In this document: positions 49,830-59,880 of the stretch, one piece after another
How the letters are laid out: the number at the start of each line of letters is the position of its first letter
How positions within the stretch are numbered: the stretch's first letter is position 1
Assembly: GCF_000429005.1 (NCBI RefSeq)
Contig: NZ_AUBA01000002.1
Location: 186,001 to 250,000, forward strand
Reading direction: 5' to 3'
Source of the DNA: Novosphingobium acidiphilum DSM 19966
Lineage (GTDB): Bacteria; Pseudomonadota; Alphaproteobacteria; Sphingomonadales; Sphingomonadaceae
DNA length: 64,000 bases
The notes under the pieces: model-generated
Told to the model about the DNA's origin: nothing
The model's input: only the letters and a program-made list of their open reading frames with translations
Database searches by the model: none
Translations under genes and position numbers: made by a program

Positions 49830-52406
49830 TCAGAACTTGTACTTGATGGCTGCGGCAAAGCTGCGCGGCAACTGCGGCAGCGCGATGTCGGCACCAAACA
49901 GATCCTGGCCGCCAGCGCGGAAATATCGCGCATTGTTGGCGTTTTTCACCTGGAAACGGAACAGCCAGGGCCCCTTGGTGTACGACACGCCGACATTGGC
50001 CAGCCAATAGGCGGGCAGTTTCACGGATTCGGTGTAATTTGCCCAGACCGAGTCGACATGGCTGACGTCGCCGGTCAGCGCGATGCCGTTTTCGAACGCA
50101 TAAGTCGCCGTAGCCGACCCGACGTTTTTCGGTTCACCCGGACGCTGGTCGTTCGCGCTGGTGATCTTGACCAGGCCGATTTCCGAACCGCCAAACAGCA
50201 ACGCCGGATTGATCCCGGGGAAGTCGCCGGCCCCGAAATAGTTGAAGTACGAACCGGCGGCCAGGGCGCCGACATTGGCCACGGTCATGTGCGTGAACGC
50301 GCTTGTCACCAGCAGGTGGCGGTCCACCGACCAGCGCAGTTCAGCCTCGACCCCCTTGGTCTGGAGGATCTGGTTGGTCAGCCCGCTTTCCGCGCCGGCT
50401 TGGGTGCGCTTCTGGTTGAAATACGACACCGCCGTGTAGAGCTTCTTGTTCAGAAACTCGCCCTTGAGACCGCCTTCGAACAGGTTCGATTTGCCCAGCA
50501 CATTGTTGCTGAGGATATTCGCCTGGTACAGTTCCGAGCCTTCGCCCGCCACGATCGTCAGCTGATGCGCCAGCGTGATGTAGGGCACCAGGCCGAACGG
50601 TGATTTGTACGACAGGCTGGCGCTCCACGACACGCCACCTTCGGTGCCGGACGCGCTGTAAGTGCCCGATGCAGGCAAGCTGACCCCGACATTGCCGGCG
50701 ATATCGCCAGGATAATAATACGACAGCAATGACGTCGAAAGCGCGTGCACGCTGTCGTAACGTATGCCGCCAATGAAATCGATGCCGGGATTGGATGCGA
50801 TATCAATCAGGGCTGCCGCACCAAGATCGGTGTAGTGCCCGATCAGATAGTCGGAATACCCGTCGTTTGTGTACGTTGCGCCGATGCCGTTACCAGGGAT
50901 CTGGGTCGACAGCAGACGGGTGTCATACGAGGTGTAGAGATTGTCCACGCTGATGTCGGGCCGGTCCCAGAACTCTGCGCCAAAGTCATCCGCAAACTGA
51001 AAATGCGTGTACCGGATCGAAGGCGATGCCTGCACCGATATCTTGGCAAACGCGGTCTGGAAGCTGTCAGAGACGATCAGCTTGTTTTCGATGACATAGC
51101 TGCTGAACGCCTGCGAAAAGCCATAGGCGTTTTCGTTCAGGCTGACGCCCCCGTCATAAAACGACTGATCCCTGATTTTAAGATCGCCGGCGCCCTCCCA
51201 GATAAAATCGAGATAGCCGGTTTTCTGGATGTTGTTGTTCTTGTCATTCGGCCCGGTCAGCGTGTCGCGCATGCTGAGATGCGTGGTGCCGGGATTGACC
51301 AGGTTCATGTCGGTGCTGGCACCCGTCACGCCCGGCGTATAGCATTGCGCGTTGATACCGTCCTTGAACGGGGTAAAGTTGAAGGTGCCATCGACGCCCG
51401 CGCAGGAAAAGCTGCCGAACTCGGTCAGGCCATTGCCGCCATTGGCGCCCGCGGCATCCTGGTGCGTAAAGCTGTTTGCGCCATTGGTTTGCAGAATGCG
51501 CGCCGTTCCGGTGATATAGGTGCCGGTGTTGATCAGGTCCTGCGTCAGGCGGTTCCAGCCGCTGTTCTGCTTGCCGTCGTATTTCTGGTAGGTGCCACCA
51601 AATTCCATCCGCAGCCGGTCGGTCAGGTCGGTGTCGAATGCCGCCGAAAACAAGGCGTTCTTGGTATTGACATAGCGGTAATAGCTGTCGGAATCCTCGA
51701 TTTCGCCATACAGGCTGTACCCGAACTTGTGGTCGCCGATCGAACCCGGCCCGGTGATGCTGGCCTTGATGATCTTGCGGCCCCAGCTGCCCAGATCGAC
51801 TTCCATGTCGCCCTTGGCGTCGGCGGCATATTCGCCATTGGCCGCGCGCGCGGTCTTTGGCACGAAGTTCATGTAGCCGCCGATTTTCGACGGGCCATAG
51901 ATGACACTGGCCGGGCCACGCACGATGTCGATGCGATCGGCCGCACCGATCGGGGTGGCATAGTTGCCCGGGTTGTCCAGCCGCAGCATGCCGCGGTAAT
52001 AGACGTCGCTGGGCGCGCCACGAATATCGAGTGCGCCGCCGGTGCCAAAGAACGAACTGGTGAAGGTGCCCGGCGTCTGCGACACCAGATCGTAGATCTG
52101 GGTGATGCCGAACCGGTCCATCTGCTCTTTCGAAATGGTCGAGGCCGAACGCGGCGTTTCCACCAGCGTCTTGTCAAAGCCGAACACCGAACCGACCCCC
52201 TTGATCGGCAGCGCGTTGAGCGAACCGGTGATCACGATCGCCTCTTCGGGCTTGGGCGCGGCTTCAGCCGGAGCAGGCGCGGTCTGCGCCGTGACCGGCG
52301 TGACCAGCGCGGTGCACGACAGCAGCCCGGCCACGATCAGCGTTTGCACCCGGCCGTTGCGCATCGCCGCGCGAGGACGGAGATCGAAATTTCGGTCTTG
52401 CAGCAT
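49830..52406 (-). CDS. TonB-dependent receptor, probable purine/nucleoside uptake
   Basis: 858 aa outer-membrane receptor. The plug has EAIVITGSLNALPIKGVG, LDIRGAPSDVYYRGM, DIVRGPASVIYGPSKIGGYMNF; the barrel ends FAAAIKYKF with terminal phenylalanine. The signal region (VAGLLSCTALVTPVTA) is preceded by about 25 charged residues. The start at 52406 (MLQDRNFDL) follows a GGGGGTATTC ribosome binding site; ATG 52418 and GTG 52433 are alternatives. Set between the purine operons and beside a LysR gene, its ligand is probably a purine or nucleoside, by context. Confidence 0.88.
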   Translation of the reverse strand: MLQDRNFDLRPRAAMRNGRVQTLIVAGLLSCTALVTPVTAQTAPAPAEAAPKPEEAIVITGSLNALPIKGVGSVFGFDKTLVETPRSASTISKEQMDRFGITQIYDLVSQTPGTFTSSFFGTGGALDIRGAPSDVYYRGMLRLDNPGNYATPIGAADRIDIVRGPASVIYGPSKIGGYMNFVPKTARAANGEYAADAKGDMEVDLGSWGRKIIKASITGPGSIGDHKFGYSLYGEIEDSDSYYRYVNTKNALFSAAFDTDLTDRLRMEFGGTYQKYDGKQNSGWNRLTQDLINTGTYITGTARILQTNGANSFTHQDAAGANGGNGLTEFGSFSCAGVDGTFNFTPFKDGINAQCYTPGVTGASTDMNLVNPGTTHLSMRDTLTGPNDKNNNIQKTGYLDFIWEGAGDLKIRDQSFYDGGVSLNENAYGFSQAFSSYVIENKLIVSDSFQTAFAKISVQASPSIRYTHFQFADDFGAEFWDRPDISVDNLYTSYDTRLLSTQIPGNGIGATYTNDGYSDYLIGHYTDLGAAALIDIASNPGIDFIGGIRYDSVHALSTSLLSYYYPGDIAGNVGVSLPASGTYSASGTEGGVSWSASLSYKSPFGLVPYITLAHQLTIVAGEGSELYQANILSNNVLGKSNLFEGGLKGEFLNKKLYTAVSYFNQKRTQAGAESGLTNQILQTKGVEAELRWSVDRHLLVTSAFTHMTVANVGALAAGSYFNYFGAGDFPGINPALLFGGSEIGLVKITSANDQRPGEPKNVGSATATYAFENGIALTGDVSHVDSVWANYTESVKLPAYWLANVGVSYTKGPWLFRFQVKNANNARYFRAGGQDLFGADIALPQLPRSFAAAIKYKF

Positions 52407-52697
52407 GAATACCCCCATAATCGTCAAATTCACCAGCCCGTCAGACCGACTTCACGCAAAAAAGCCGCTGCGGCACGCCCCTGCCCTGATCCCCGATTGC
52501 ATCGAGCAGGCACGGCACAGCGTTCCGCGGCAATCCTTTGCCGCGAACGCGCCAATTATCCCGGCAAACTGGTGCGCCCTGCCCCGCCCTTGCAAAAGGG
52601 TGATGGCCAACGGACTATGACCTTGACACTTTGCGGGCAAACGCAATGAATCCGACACAGTGTTGCAAAAATTGTAGCGGGGTCACGACAGCTTTCC
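52407..52697. promoter_or_regulatory. Divergent TonB receptor/LysR control region
   Basis: About 290 bp with no gene. Candidate LysR-type dyads: TTTGC-GG-GCAAA (52630-52641) and ACAC-A-GTGT (52655-52663), followed by an AT-rich TTGCAAAAATTGTA. These lie within 70 bp of the LysR start. The assignment is by position and symmetry only. Confidence 0.4.
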
Positions 52698-53621
52698 ATG
52701 CCAGCCTTTTCACGCTTTGTGCGGTATTTCACCACGGTCGGTCGGCTTGGCTCGATCCGCAGGGCGGCAGACGAGTTGAACGTTTCGGCGTCCGCGATCG
52801 ACCGACAGATCCTCAATGCCGAAGCCGATCTGGGCATGCCCCTGTTTGAACGGCTGCCCACCGGGCTGCGCCTGACCGCAGCGGGCGAAATCATGATGGC
52901 GGCGGGCGGGCGCTGGCAGAAATCGCTGGCCGATGTGCGCGCCCAGATCGAAGATCTGCGCGGGTTGAAACGTGGCCATGTCGATATTGCGATCATCGAC
53001 GCGCTGGCCAAGGGCACGATCCCGCGCAGCATTCGCACGGTCCAGGCGCTTTATCCCGGTATCACCATCGGTGTGCGGGTGATGGAAAGCCAGGCGATCC
53101 ACCGCGTGATCGCCAATGCCGAAGTCGATTTCGGCATCTTTTTCGAGCCGCGCTCGATCCGCGATCTGACCGTGCGCGCCTTTACCGATGTTGTGCTGGG
53201 CTTTGTCACTTTGCCCGATCACCCGCTGGCACAGCAGGCCAAGGCGCGCTTTTCGGCCTGTGTCGGCGAACCGGTTATCGTGCCGACCGCGCCGCTTGCG
53301 GTGGCGCAGCAGATCGGGGTGCTCGAATCGACCAGCCAGATCACGCTCGACCGCAAGGTGGTGTCGGACAATATCCAGCTGATCCTGTCGATGGTGCAGG
53401 AAGGTATCGGCATCGGCATGCTGACGTCGCTCGATGTCATTGCCGAAGTCCGCGCCGGATTGTTGGCCTTTACCCCCATTGCCGAACCGGTGCTGCGCCC
53501 GATGACGCTGGCACTGTGCACCGCCACGGCGCGGCCCACATCCTATGCCGCCGATATAGTCTTGCGCGAAATGCTGGCCGGGTTTGGCGCATTGGGCGTG
53601 GCCCCGGCCGAGATTACCTGA
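52698..53621 (+). CDS. LysR-family transcriptional regulator
   Basis: 307 aa. The N-terminal winged helix is RFVRYFTTVGRLGSIRRAADELNVSASAIDRQI...EADLGMPLFERLPTGLRLTAAG, followed by the co-inducer domain with VDIAIIDALAKG and GIGIGMLTSLD. It probably responds to a purine catabolite (urate, xanthine or allantoin) and controls the divergent TonB receptor and neighbouring purine genes. It is convergent with guaD: the 3' ends overlap by 8 bp. Confidence 0.92.
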   Translation: MPAFSRFVRYFTTVGRLGSIRRAADELNVSASAIDRQILNAEADLGMPLFERLPTGLRLTAAGEIMMAAGGRWQKSLADVRAQIEDLRGLKRGHVDIAIIDALAKGTIPRSIRTVQALYPGITIGVRVMESQAIHRVIANAEVDFGIFFEPRSIRDLTVRAFTDVVLGFVTLPDHPLAQQAKARFSACVGEPVIVPTAPLAVAQQIGVLESTSQITLDRKVVSDNIQLILSMVQEGIGIGMLTSLDVIAEVRAGLLAFTPIAEPVLRPMTLALCTATARPTSYAADIVLREMLAGFGALGVAPAEIT

Positions 53622-54930
53622 TCGCCGGGCCGGTCGGGCAGGTGCGGTCCCACGCGCAGCGGCCCATGATCCAGGTCTGGCGGATCGCGCGGTCATCGCC
53701 CAGGATCTGCAAGGCGAACAGGCGGTCGGCCAGAGTGGCGCCCGCCGTGCGACGCGCCAGCAACGGCGTGGCGGCGGTGTCAAGCACGACAAAGTCCGCC
53801 TCTTGCCCGGGCTCAAGCGCACCGACCCGGTCGGCCACATGCAACAGCGCAGCGCTGCCGGCCGTCGCCAGGTACAGCGCGCGAAACGGATCGAGCCGAT
53901 CACCGCGCGCCAGCGCCGCCTGGTATGCCAGGCCAGCCGTGTGCAGCATCGAAAAGGTCGTGCCCGCGCCGACATCGGTGCCCAGCCCGATGCGCAGGCC
54001 AAACGCGTCGGCCTGGCCAAAATCAAAAAAGCCCGAACCCAGAAACAGGTTTGAACTGGGGCATACCGCGATGCCCGCGCCGCTTTGCGCCAGTCGTGCG
54101 CACGACCGGTCGGGCAGGTGGACACCATGGGCAAAGACCGAACGCGCGCCAACCAGGCCGAACCGGTCATACACATCAAGGTAATCGGCCGCGTCGGGAA
54201 ACCGTTGCGCAACGGCCTGGATTTCGCGCCGGTTTTCGGCCAGATGCGTGTGCAGCAGCGCCTCGGGATGCGCGGCCAGCACCTGCCCGGCCACCATCAG
54301 CTGTTCATCCGACGACGTCAGCGCAAACCGCGGCGTGACTGCATAGCCAAGCCGCCCGCGGGCATGCCATCGCGCGATCAGCGCCTCGGTCCCGGCGCGC
54401 GCCGATTGCGGCGTATCGGCCAGACCCGCAGGGCCAAGGTCCATCAGCACTTTGCCCGAGATGATCCGCATCTGCCGCGCCAGTGACGCTTCGAACAGCG
54501 CATCGACCGACTGGGCGTGCACCGTGGCAAAAACCAGCGCGCTGGTCGTGCCGTGGCGCAGCAATTCGTCAAGAAACGCATTGGCCACGCGATCGGCATG
54601 GGCGCGGTCGGCAAAGGCCATTTCCGCTGGAAAGATATGCCGATCGAGCCAGTCGAGCAGCTGTTCGCCATGCGCGGCGATCCGGTCCATCTGCGGGTAA
54701 TGCACATGCGCATCGACAAAGCCGGGCACGATCAGCCCGGGCAGATCCGTGGTCGGCACACGGCCAAAACGTTCCGCCAGCTCGCCATAGGGCCCGCGCG
54801 CCACGATCACGCCGTGTTCGACCACCAGCAGGCCATCACTTTCGTGCCGCACGGCATCGCGATCATCGCGCGGATCGCGCGGCACCGACAGCAATTCGCC
54901 CCGAAAAGCCCGGATATCGGGACCGGTCAT
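53614..54930 (-). CDS. guaD: Guanine deaminase
   Basis: 438 aa zinc amidohydrolase converting guanine to xanthine. Ligand motifs: VDAHVHYPQMD, LHTHLAEN, FAHGVHL and IGLGTDVGAGTTFSML; the GxDVGAGTTFS block is diagnostic of guanine deaminase. It is the last gene of the long purine-degradation chain. The ATG at 54930 overlaps the XdhC stop, and its 3' end overlaps the convergent LysR gene by 8 bp. Confidence 0.94.
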   Translation of the reverse strand: MTGPDIRAFRGELLSVPRDPRDDRDAVRHESDGLLVVEHGVIVARGPYGELAERFGRVPTTDLPGLIVPGFVDAHVHYPQMDRIAAHGEQLLDWLDRHIFPAEMAFADRAHADRVANAFLDELLRHGTTSALVFATVHAQSVDALFEASLARQMRIISGKVLMDLGPAGLADTPQSARAGTEALIARWHARGRLGYAVTPRFALTSSDEQLMVAGQVLAAHPEALLHTHLAENRREIQAVAQRFPDAADYLDVYDRFGLVGARSVFAHGVHLPDRSCARLAQSGAGIAVCPSSNLFLGSGFFDFGQADAFGLRIGLGTDVGAGTTFSMLHTAGLAYQAALARGDRLDPFRALYLATAGSAALLHVADRVGALEPGQEADFVVLDTAATPLLARRTAGATLADRLFALQILGDDRAIRQTWIMGRCAWDRTCPTGPAIR

Positions 54931-55844
54931 TCTCCCAGCCCCAGAATTTGCGCCAGCGCGGCAATCGCAATCACATCAGGTTCCTTGCCGGCAACGCCGG
55001 GCACGCCGATCGGGCAGGTCAGACGGGCGCAATCGCGCGGCGCAACGCCGTCACCCGCCAACCGCGCCAGAAATCGTGCACGTTTGGTGGCAGACCCGAT
55101 CAGGCCGATATAGGCCAGGCCCGGCCGTTGCAAGGCCGCCCGCGTCAGGCGAAAATCGATCCCGTGGTCGTGGGTCAGGATCACCAGCGCCGCATCGTCG
55201 GGTGCATCGGCCACGCACGTTTCGACGCGGTCGTCGGCGACAATCGTCACCCCGTCCAGCCCGGCGAATTCGGCACGGGTGTCAAACCAGGCCAGCCGCA
55301 CCGGCAGATGCACCGCATGCCGCGCAATCGCCTGTCCGACATGGCCGGCACCAAACAGGTACAGCGGGCGGCGATAGCGGCCGAGCAATTCGGCAAAGCT
55401 TGCCCCCTCGCCCGGCAGAGGTCCGCGCGCGGACAGCGGCTGGGCAACGCCACCGGGCGCAAGCCGGCGATCGATCGCGCCTGCGCCCAGCCGTGTCAGC
55501 AGCACCTGGTCTTCACCGGCATCGGCAAGCCAGCCCAGCGCCGCCGGATCGACATGTTCGACCAGCAGCCGCACCCGTCCACCGCAACACTGGCCCAGCA
55601 GAGGGCCCAGCGGATAGTCCTGCACCCGCCAGGTGCCCGGCGGATAGGCCAGCACCGCGCGCGCCTGCTGCACCGCGCGAAATTCCAGTTGGCCCCCGCC
55701 GATGGTCCCGTCACAGGCATCGGCGGTAACCAGCATGCGCGTGCCCGCGCCGCGCGGCGCAGAGCCTTCGCTGGCCAGCACGCTGATCATCGCCACGGGC
55801 ATCGTGCCGGCCCATGCGCGCAGACAGCCCAGCCAGCGCGTCAT
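54927..55844 (-). CDS. xdhC: Xanthine dehydrogenase accessory protein XdhC
   Basis: 305 aa. The N-terminal segment has MISVLASEGSAPRGAGTRMLV, IGGGQLEF and the CCGG motif; the C-terminal Rossmann-like part has YLFGAGHVGQAIARH and AYIGLIGSATKRARF, all typical of XdhC. It inserts the sulfurated molybdenum cofactor into xanthine dehydrogenase. The start at 55844 overlaps the xdhB stop (ATGA). The longer upstream frame lies inside xdhB and is rejected. Confidence 0.93.
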   Translation of the reverse strand: MTRWLGCLRAWAGTMPVAMISVLASEGSAPRGAGTRMLVTADACDGTIGGGQLEFRAVQQARAVLAYPPGTWRVQDYPLGPLLGQCCGGRVRLLVEHVDPAALGWLADAGEDQVLLTRLGAGAIDRRLAPGGVAQPLSARGPLPGEGASFAELLGRYRRPLYLFGAGHVGQAIARHAVHLPVRLAWFDTRAEFAGLDGVTIVADDRVETCVADAPDDAALVILTHDHGIDFRLTRAALQRPGLAYIGLIGSATKRARFLARLAGDGVAPRDCARLTCPIGVPGVAGKEPDVIAIAALAQILGLGE

Positions 55845-58120
55845 GGCCCGCGGTGCCCGGCAATCGCGCGCAGGATATGTTCGGGCGTGGCCGGGGCATC
55901 GAGCGGCGCAATGTTCCGCTTGTCGGGGGCGGTGGCGGCCACGGCCTGGATCAGCGCCATGAACACCGCGTTGGCCAGCATGAACGGCGGTTCGCCCACC
56001 GCTTTTGACCGGTGGATCGTCGGTTGGGTGTTGTCGCCATCCCACAGCGCGATGTGGAAATGGACCGGCCGGTCAGAGGCGGTCGGAATCTTGTACGTTG
56101 CCGGCGAATGGGTCAGCAGGCGCCCCTTGTCGTCAAACACCAGCTCTTCGGTGGTCAACCAGCCCTGACCCTGTACAAATGCGCCCTCGATCTGGCCACG
56201 ATCGATCTGCGGATTGAGCGATCGGCCGACATCGTGCAGGATATCGACCGCCAGCACACGGTGTTCGCCGGTCAGCGTGTCGATCACCACTTCGGACACC
56301 GCCGCGCCATAGGCGAAATAGTAGAACGGCCGGCCTTTGTGGGCGGCGCGGTCATATTCGATATCCGGGGTGGCGTAGAACCCGGTTGCCGACAGCTGGA
56401 TCCGCCCGAGATAGGCCTTGCGGCACAGATCGGCGAAAGACAGCACGACAGCGCCGGCCTGGACCCCATCGCGGGTGAAATGCACATCGCGATCGGCACA
56501 GCCGAACGTGCGTGCGGCAAAGGCGGTCAGCCGCTCGCGGATCGCCATCGCCGCATGGTGCGCCGCCATGCCGTTGAGATCGGTGCCCGACGAAGCGGCG
56601 GTGGCCGACGTGTTGGGCACTTTGTCGGTGCGCGTCGCGGTGATCCGCACCTGCCCCACCGGCACCGCAAACACCTGCGCCACCACTTGCGCGACCTTGA
56701 TATACAGGCCCTGGCCCATCTCGGTGCCGCCATGGTTGATCTGGATCGACCCGTCGGCATAGACATGGACCAGCGCCCCGGCCTGGTTGAGATGCGTGGT
56801 GGTAAAGCTGATGCCGAATTTTACCGGCGTCAGCGCGATGCCCTTTTTCAGCACGGGGTTGCGCGCATTGAATACCGCGATCGCGGCGCGGCGCGCGTCA
56901 TACCGGGATGTGTGGCGCAAACGGTCGATGATCTGCGGCGCGATATTGTCGGTCACCGTCATGCCATAGGGTGTGACATCGCGGCCCGGCCCATACAGAT
57001 TGGCGATCCTGACATCCAGCGGATCGCCCCCCAGCGCACCGGCAATGTGATCCATCACCCGTTCGATCGCCAGCATGCCCTGCGGCCCGCCAAACCCGCG
57101 AAACGCGGTGTTGGACACGGTGTGGGTTTTCAGCCGTTCGGACAGGATCTCGACTGCGGGCAGGTAATAGCAGTTGTCGGCATGAAACATCGCCCGGTCG
57201 TTGATCCCGGCGGACAAATCGAACGTCGCCCCGCACCGCGCCGACAGCACCAGCCGCAGCGCCTGCACACGGCCCCGGTCATCGAACCCGACATCATAGG
57301 CCACGCTGAAATCGTGGCGTTTGCCGGTCATCACCATGTCGTCATCGCGGTCGCAGCGGAACTTTGCAGCGCGCCCGGTCCTGGTCGCGACCAGTGCTGC
57401 TGCGGCGGCAAACGACGCGGCCTGCGTTTCCTTGCCCCCGAATGCGCCCCCCATGCGCCGCACTTCGACCGTAATATCGGCCGATGTGCGATCGAGCATA
57501 TGCGCGATCAGATGCTGCACTTCGCTGGGATGCTGGGTGGAACTGATCACATGGACCTGCCCGTCTTCACCCGGCAGGGCCAGCGCGATCTGCCCTTCAA
57601 GATAGAAGTGATCCTGCCCGCCCATGGCGAAGCGGCCCGACAGGCGCTGCGGCGCATCGGCCAGTGCGGCATCGGCATCGCCCCGGGCCATGCGCTGGGT
57701 GGGTTCAAGCAGCGATTGCGCGGCTTGCGCCTCGGCCACGGTCAGGCACGCCGGCAACGGTTCATAGGCGATCCGGCCCAGCCGTGCCGCCCTGCGCGCG
57801 GCAATCTGGCTGGTTGCGGCGACCAGGAACACCGGTTGCCCCACATAGGTCACCACATCTTCGGCCAGCAGCCGGTCATCGCCCGCCACCGGGCTGACAT
57901 CATTGGCCCCGGGAATGTCCGCCGCGGTGAACACCGCGATCACCCCGGGTGCCGCGCGCACCGCCGCCAGATCGACGCCCACGATCCGCGCATGCGCCTG
58001 GGTGCCCTGACCAAACGCCAGATGCAGCATGTCGGCCGGTTCGGGCAGATCGTCGCCATAGCGCGCGGTGCCGCTGACATGCAGATGCGCGCTGTCGTGC
58101 GGGTGGCTGGGCTCAGCCAA
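55841..58120 (-). CDS. xdhB: Xanthine dehydrogenase, molybdopterin-binding subunit
   Basis: 759 aa catalytic subunit. Landmarks: HVSGTARYGDD at the N-terminus, GQDHFYLEGQIAL, RRMGGAFGGKE, NTAFRGFGGPQGM, GGTEMGQGL, and the late GEPPFMLANAVF containing the catalytic glutamate. The start is a TTG at 58120 overlapping the xdhA stop; it is preceded by GGAGG six bases upstream and gives MAEPSHPHDSAHLHVSG, while no ATG fits. With xdhA it oxidises hypoxanthine and xanthine to urate in the cytoplasm. Confidence 0.93.
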   Translation of the reverse strand: MAEPSHPHDSAHLHVSGTARYGDDLPEPADMLHLAFGQGTQAHARIVGVDLAAVRAAPGVIAVFTAADIPGANDVSPVAGDDRLLAEDVVTYVGQPVFLVAATSQIAARRAARLGRIAYEPLPACLTVAEAQAAQSLLEPTQRMARGDADAALADAPQRLSGRFAMGGQDHFYLEGQIALALPGEDGQVHVISSTQHPSEVQHLIAHMLDRTSADITVEVRRMGGAFGGKETQAASFAAAAALVATRTGRAAKFRCDRDDDMVMTGKRHDFSVAYDVGFDDRGRVQALRLVLSARCGATFDLSAGINDRAMFHADNCYYLPAVEILSERLKTHTVSNTAFRGFGGPQGMLAIERVMDHIAGALGGDPLDVRIANLYGPGRDVTPYGMTVTDNIAPQIIDRLRHTSRYDARRAAIAVFNARNPVLKKGIALTPVKFGISFTTTHLNQAGALVHVYADGSIQINHGGTEMGQGLYIKVAQVVAQVFAVPVGQVRITATRTDKVPNTSATAASSGTDLNGMAAHHAAMAIRERLTAFAARTFGCADRDVHFTRDGVQAGAVVLSFADLCRKAYLGRIQLSATGFYATPDIEYDRAAHKGRPFYYFAYGAAVSEVVIDTLTGEHRVLAVDILHDVGRSLNPQIDRGQIEGAFVQGQGWLTTEELVFDDKGRLLTHSPATYKIPTASDRPVHFHIALWDGDNTQPTIHRSKAVGEPPFMLANAVFMALIQAVAATAPDKRNIAPLDAPATPEHILRAIAGHRGP

Positions 58121-59546
58121 AGTCGGCCTCCACGTGCTGCACCGACACCAGCGTGCCCTGCGCCTGGTGATAAAGCCGCCACAGCAGATTGGCCGCAGCA
58201 GTCCGCCGGTATTGCGCCGACCCGCGCACATCATCGAGCGGGGTAAAATCGCTGTGCAGCGCCGCCGCAGCCTGCGCGATGGTGGCCTCGGCAAAGCGCT
58301 GCCCGATCATCGCCGCTTCGCAGGCGGCCGCGCGCCTGGGGGTTGCCGCCATGCCGCCAAACGCAATCCGGGCATCGGCGATCACGCCATCGCGCAGGGT
58401 CAACCGGAATGCCCCGCAGACCGCCGAGATATCGCTGTCGAACCGGCGCGACAGCTTGGACATATGCACCAGATCGTCGGGCCCGGGCGCTTGCACATGC
58501 ACGCTTTCGACAAATTCGCCTGCACGGCGATCCTGCCGGCCATAGTCGAGAAAATAATCCTCGAGCGCGATGGTCCGCCGTCCCCCCGTGCTGCGCAGGG
58601 TCAGCGTGGCCCCCAGCGCAATCAGCGCCGGCGGGCCATCGCCGATCGGAGATCCGTTGGCGATATTCCCGCAAATCGTGCCCGAATTGCGCACCTGCAA
58701 CCCGCCGATCCGCCGCACCAGCTCGCCCAGATCGGGATGCAGCCGCGCCAGCGCGGGATGGGCGTCGGCATAGCGCACCATCGCCCCCAACGTTACCCCA
58801 TCGGTCGTTTCCGCGATGGTCGCGAGGTCGGCAATCCCGCCCAGAAACACCAGCGTCGCTATCTCGCGCAGGCCCTTGGTCACCCACAGGCCGACATCGG
58901 TGGCGCCGGCCACGATCTGCGCGTCGGGGTGTGCATCCAGAATTTCGGCCAGTTGTTCGCGCGTGCGGGGCGCAAACCAGCGCCGGGTGCCGCAGGCACC
59001 GCCTTGCGCGGGCATCAGGGCGATCGCCTGCAGTGCGGCGATCGTCGCGGTGTCATCGTGCGGCAGCGTGGTCACCGCCTGCGCCGCGGCCAGGATCGGG
59101 CCATAACCGGTGCAACGGCACAGATTGCCCGCTATCGCATCGGCCGCGGGCAGGTCCGACCCGCGCGCACCGATTGCGCGGCCGTACAGCGACATCACAA
59201 AGCCCGGCGTGCAGAACCCGCATTGCGACGCGCCATTGCCCGCCATGCATGCCTGCAACGGATTGAGCGCATCCGACGATCCCAGGCTTTCCACCGTCAT
59301 CAGCGCCTTGCCGTCAAGCATCGGCAGAAACAGGATGCACGCGTTGACCGCGCGCCAGGTGATCGCGGTTCCCCCTGCATCAAGTTCGCCCAGCAACACC
59401 GTGCAGGCGCCGCAATCGCCCTCGGCGCAGCCCTCCTTGGTGCCGGTGCGACCCATGCGATAACGCAGATGGTTGAGCAACGTCCCCGTCGGATCGACCT
59501 GGTCCAGTTCCACCACCGCGCCATCAAGGACAAAGCGCACGGTCAT
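58113..59546 (-). CDS. xdhA: Xanthine dehydrogenase, iron-sulfur/FAD subunit
   Basis: 477 aa. The N-terminal plant-type [2Fe-2S] ligands are C40, C45, C48 and C70; the second cluster ligands are C109/C112 (CGFC) and C143/C145 (CRC). The FAD domain follows with IVAGATDVGLW and GTICGNIANGSPIGDGPPALIAL. Electrons pass from the molybdenum subunit to NAD through it. The start at 59546 is the first methionine before TVRFVLDGA. It overlaps xdhB by 8 bp and starts just after the HIU hydrolase stop. Confidence 0.95.
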   Translation of the reverse strand: MTVRFVLDGAVVELDQVDPTGTLLNHLRYRMGRTGTKEGCAEGDCGACTVLLGELDAGGTAITWRAVNACILFLPMLDGKALMTVESLGSSDALNPLQACMAGNGASQCGFCTPGFVMSLYGRAIGARGSDLPAADAIAGNLCRCTGYGPILAAAQAVTTLPHDDTATIAALQAIALMPAQGGACGTRRWFAPRTREQLAEILDAHPDAQIVAGATDVGLWVTKGLREIATLVFLGGIADLATIAETTDGVTLGAMVRYADAHPALARLHPDLGELVRRIGGLQVRNSGTICGNIANGSPIGDGPPALIALGATLTLRSTGGRRTIALEDYFLDYGRQDRRAGEFVESVHVQAPGPDDLVHMSKLSRRFDSDISAVCGAFRLTLRDGVIADARIAFGGMAATPRRAAACEAAMIGQRFAEATIAQAAAALHSDFTPLDDVRGSAQYRRTAAANLLWRLYHQAQGTLVSVQHVEADFG

Positions 59547-59547
59547 C

Positions 59548-59880
59548 TCAGCTGCCCCGATATGTCGAATAGCTGTAGGGCGAAACCAGCAGCGGCACAT
59601 GATAGTGCCCCGCCGTATCGGCAATGCCGAAATCGATGCCGACCCGGTCAAGGAACGGCGGATCGGGCAAGTCCACGCCGGCCTGACGAAAATAGTCGGC
59701 CACGGCAAACGCCAGGCAATAGCGCCCGACCTCAAGCGCGGGCAGCCCGGGACAACGACCGTCGGCGTTGGTCGTGCCCGCAAACAGCACCGTGCCGCCC
59801 TGTGTAGTCAGCGTCAGCGTCATACCCGCCGCCGGATGCCCGTGCGCGGTGTCGAGAACATGCGTCGATAGCGTGGTCAT
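59548..59880 (-). CDS. uraH: 5-hydroxyisourate hydrolase
   Basis: 110 aa transthyretin-related enzyme. It has the family signature at both ends: LSTHVLDTAHGHPA and the C-terminal YRGS tetrapeptide, with HYHVPLLVSPYSYSTYRGS. It hydrolyses 5-hydroxyisourate, the product of urate oxidase, to OHCU. The start at 59880 overlaps the urate oxidase stop. No signal peptide is present. Confidence 0.95.
   Translation of the reverse strand: MTTLSTHVLDTAHGHPAAGMTLTLTTQGGTVLFAGTTNADGRCPGLPALEVGRYCLAFAVADYFRQAGVDLPDPPFLDRVGIDFGIADTAGHYHVPLLVSPYSYSTYRGS

Noticed and set aside
54927..56045. 372-aa version of XdhC
   Set aside because: The added 67 residues lie within xdhB in another frame; ATG 55844 overlaps the xdhB stop like the other junctions in the operon.
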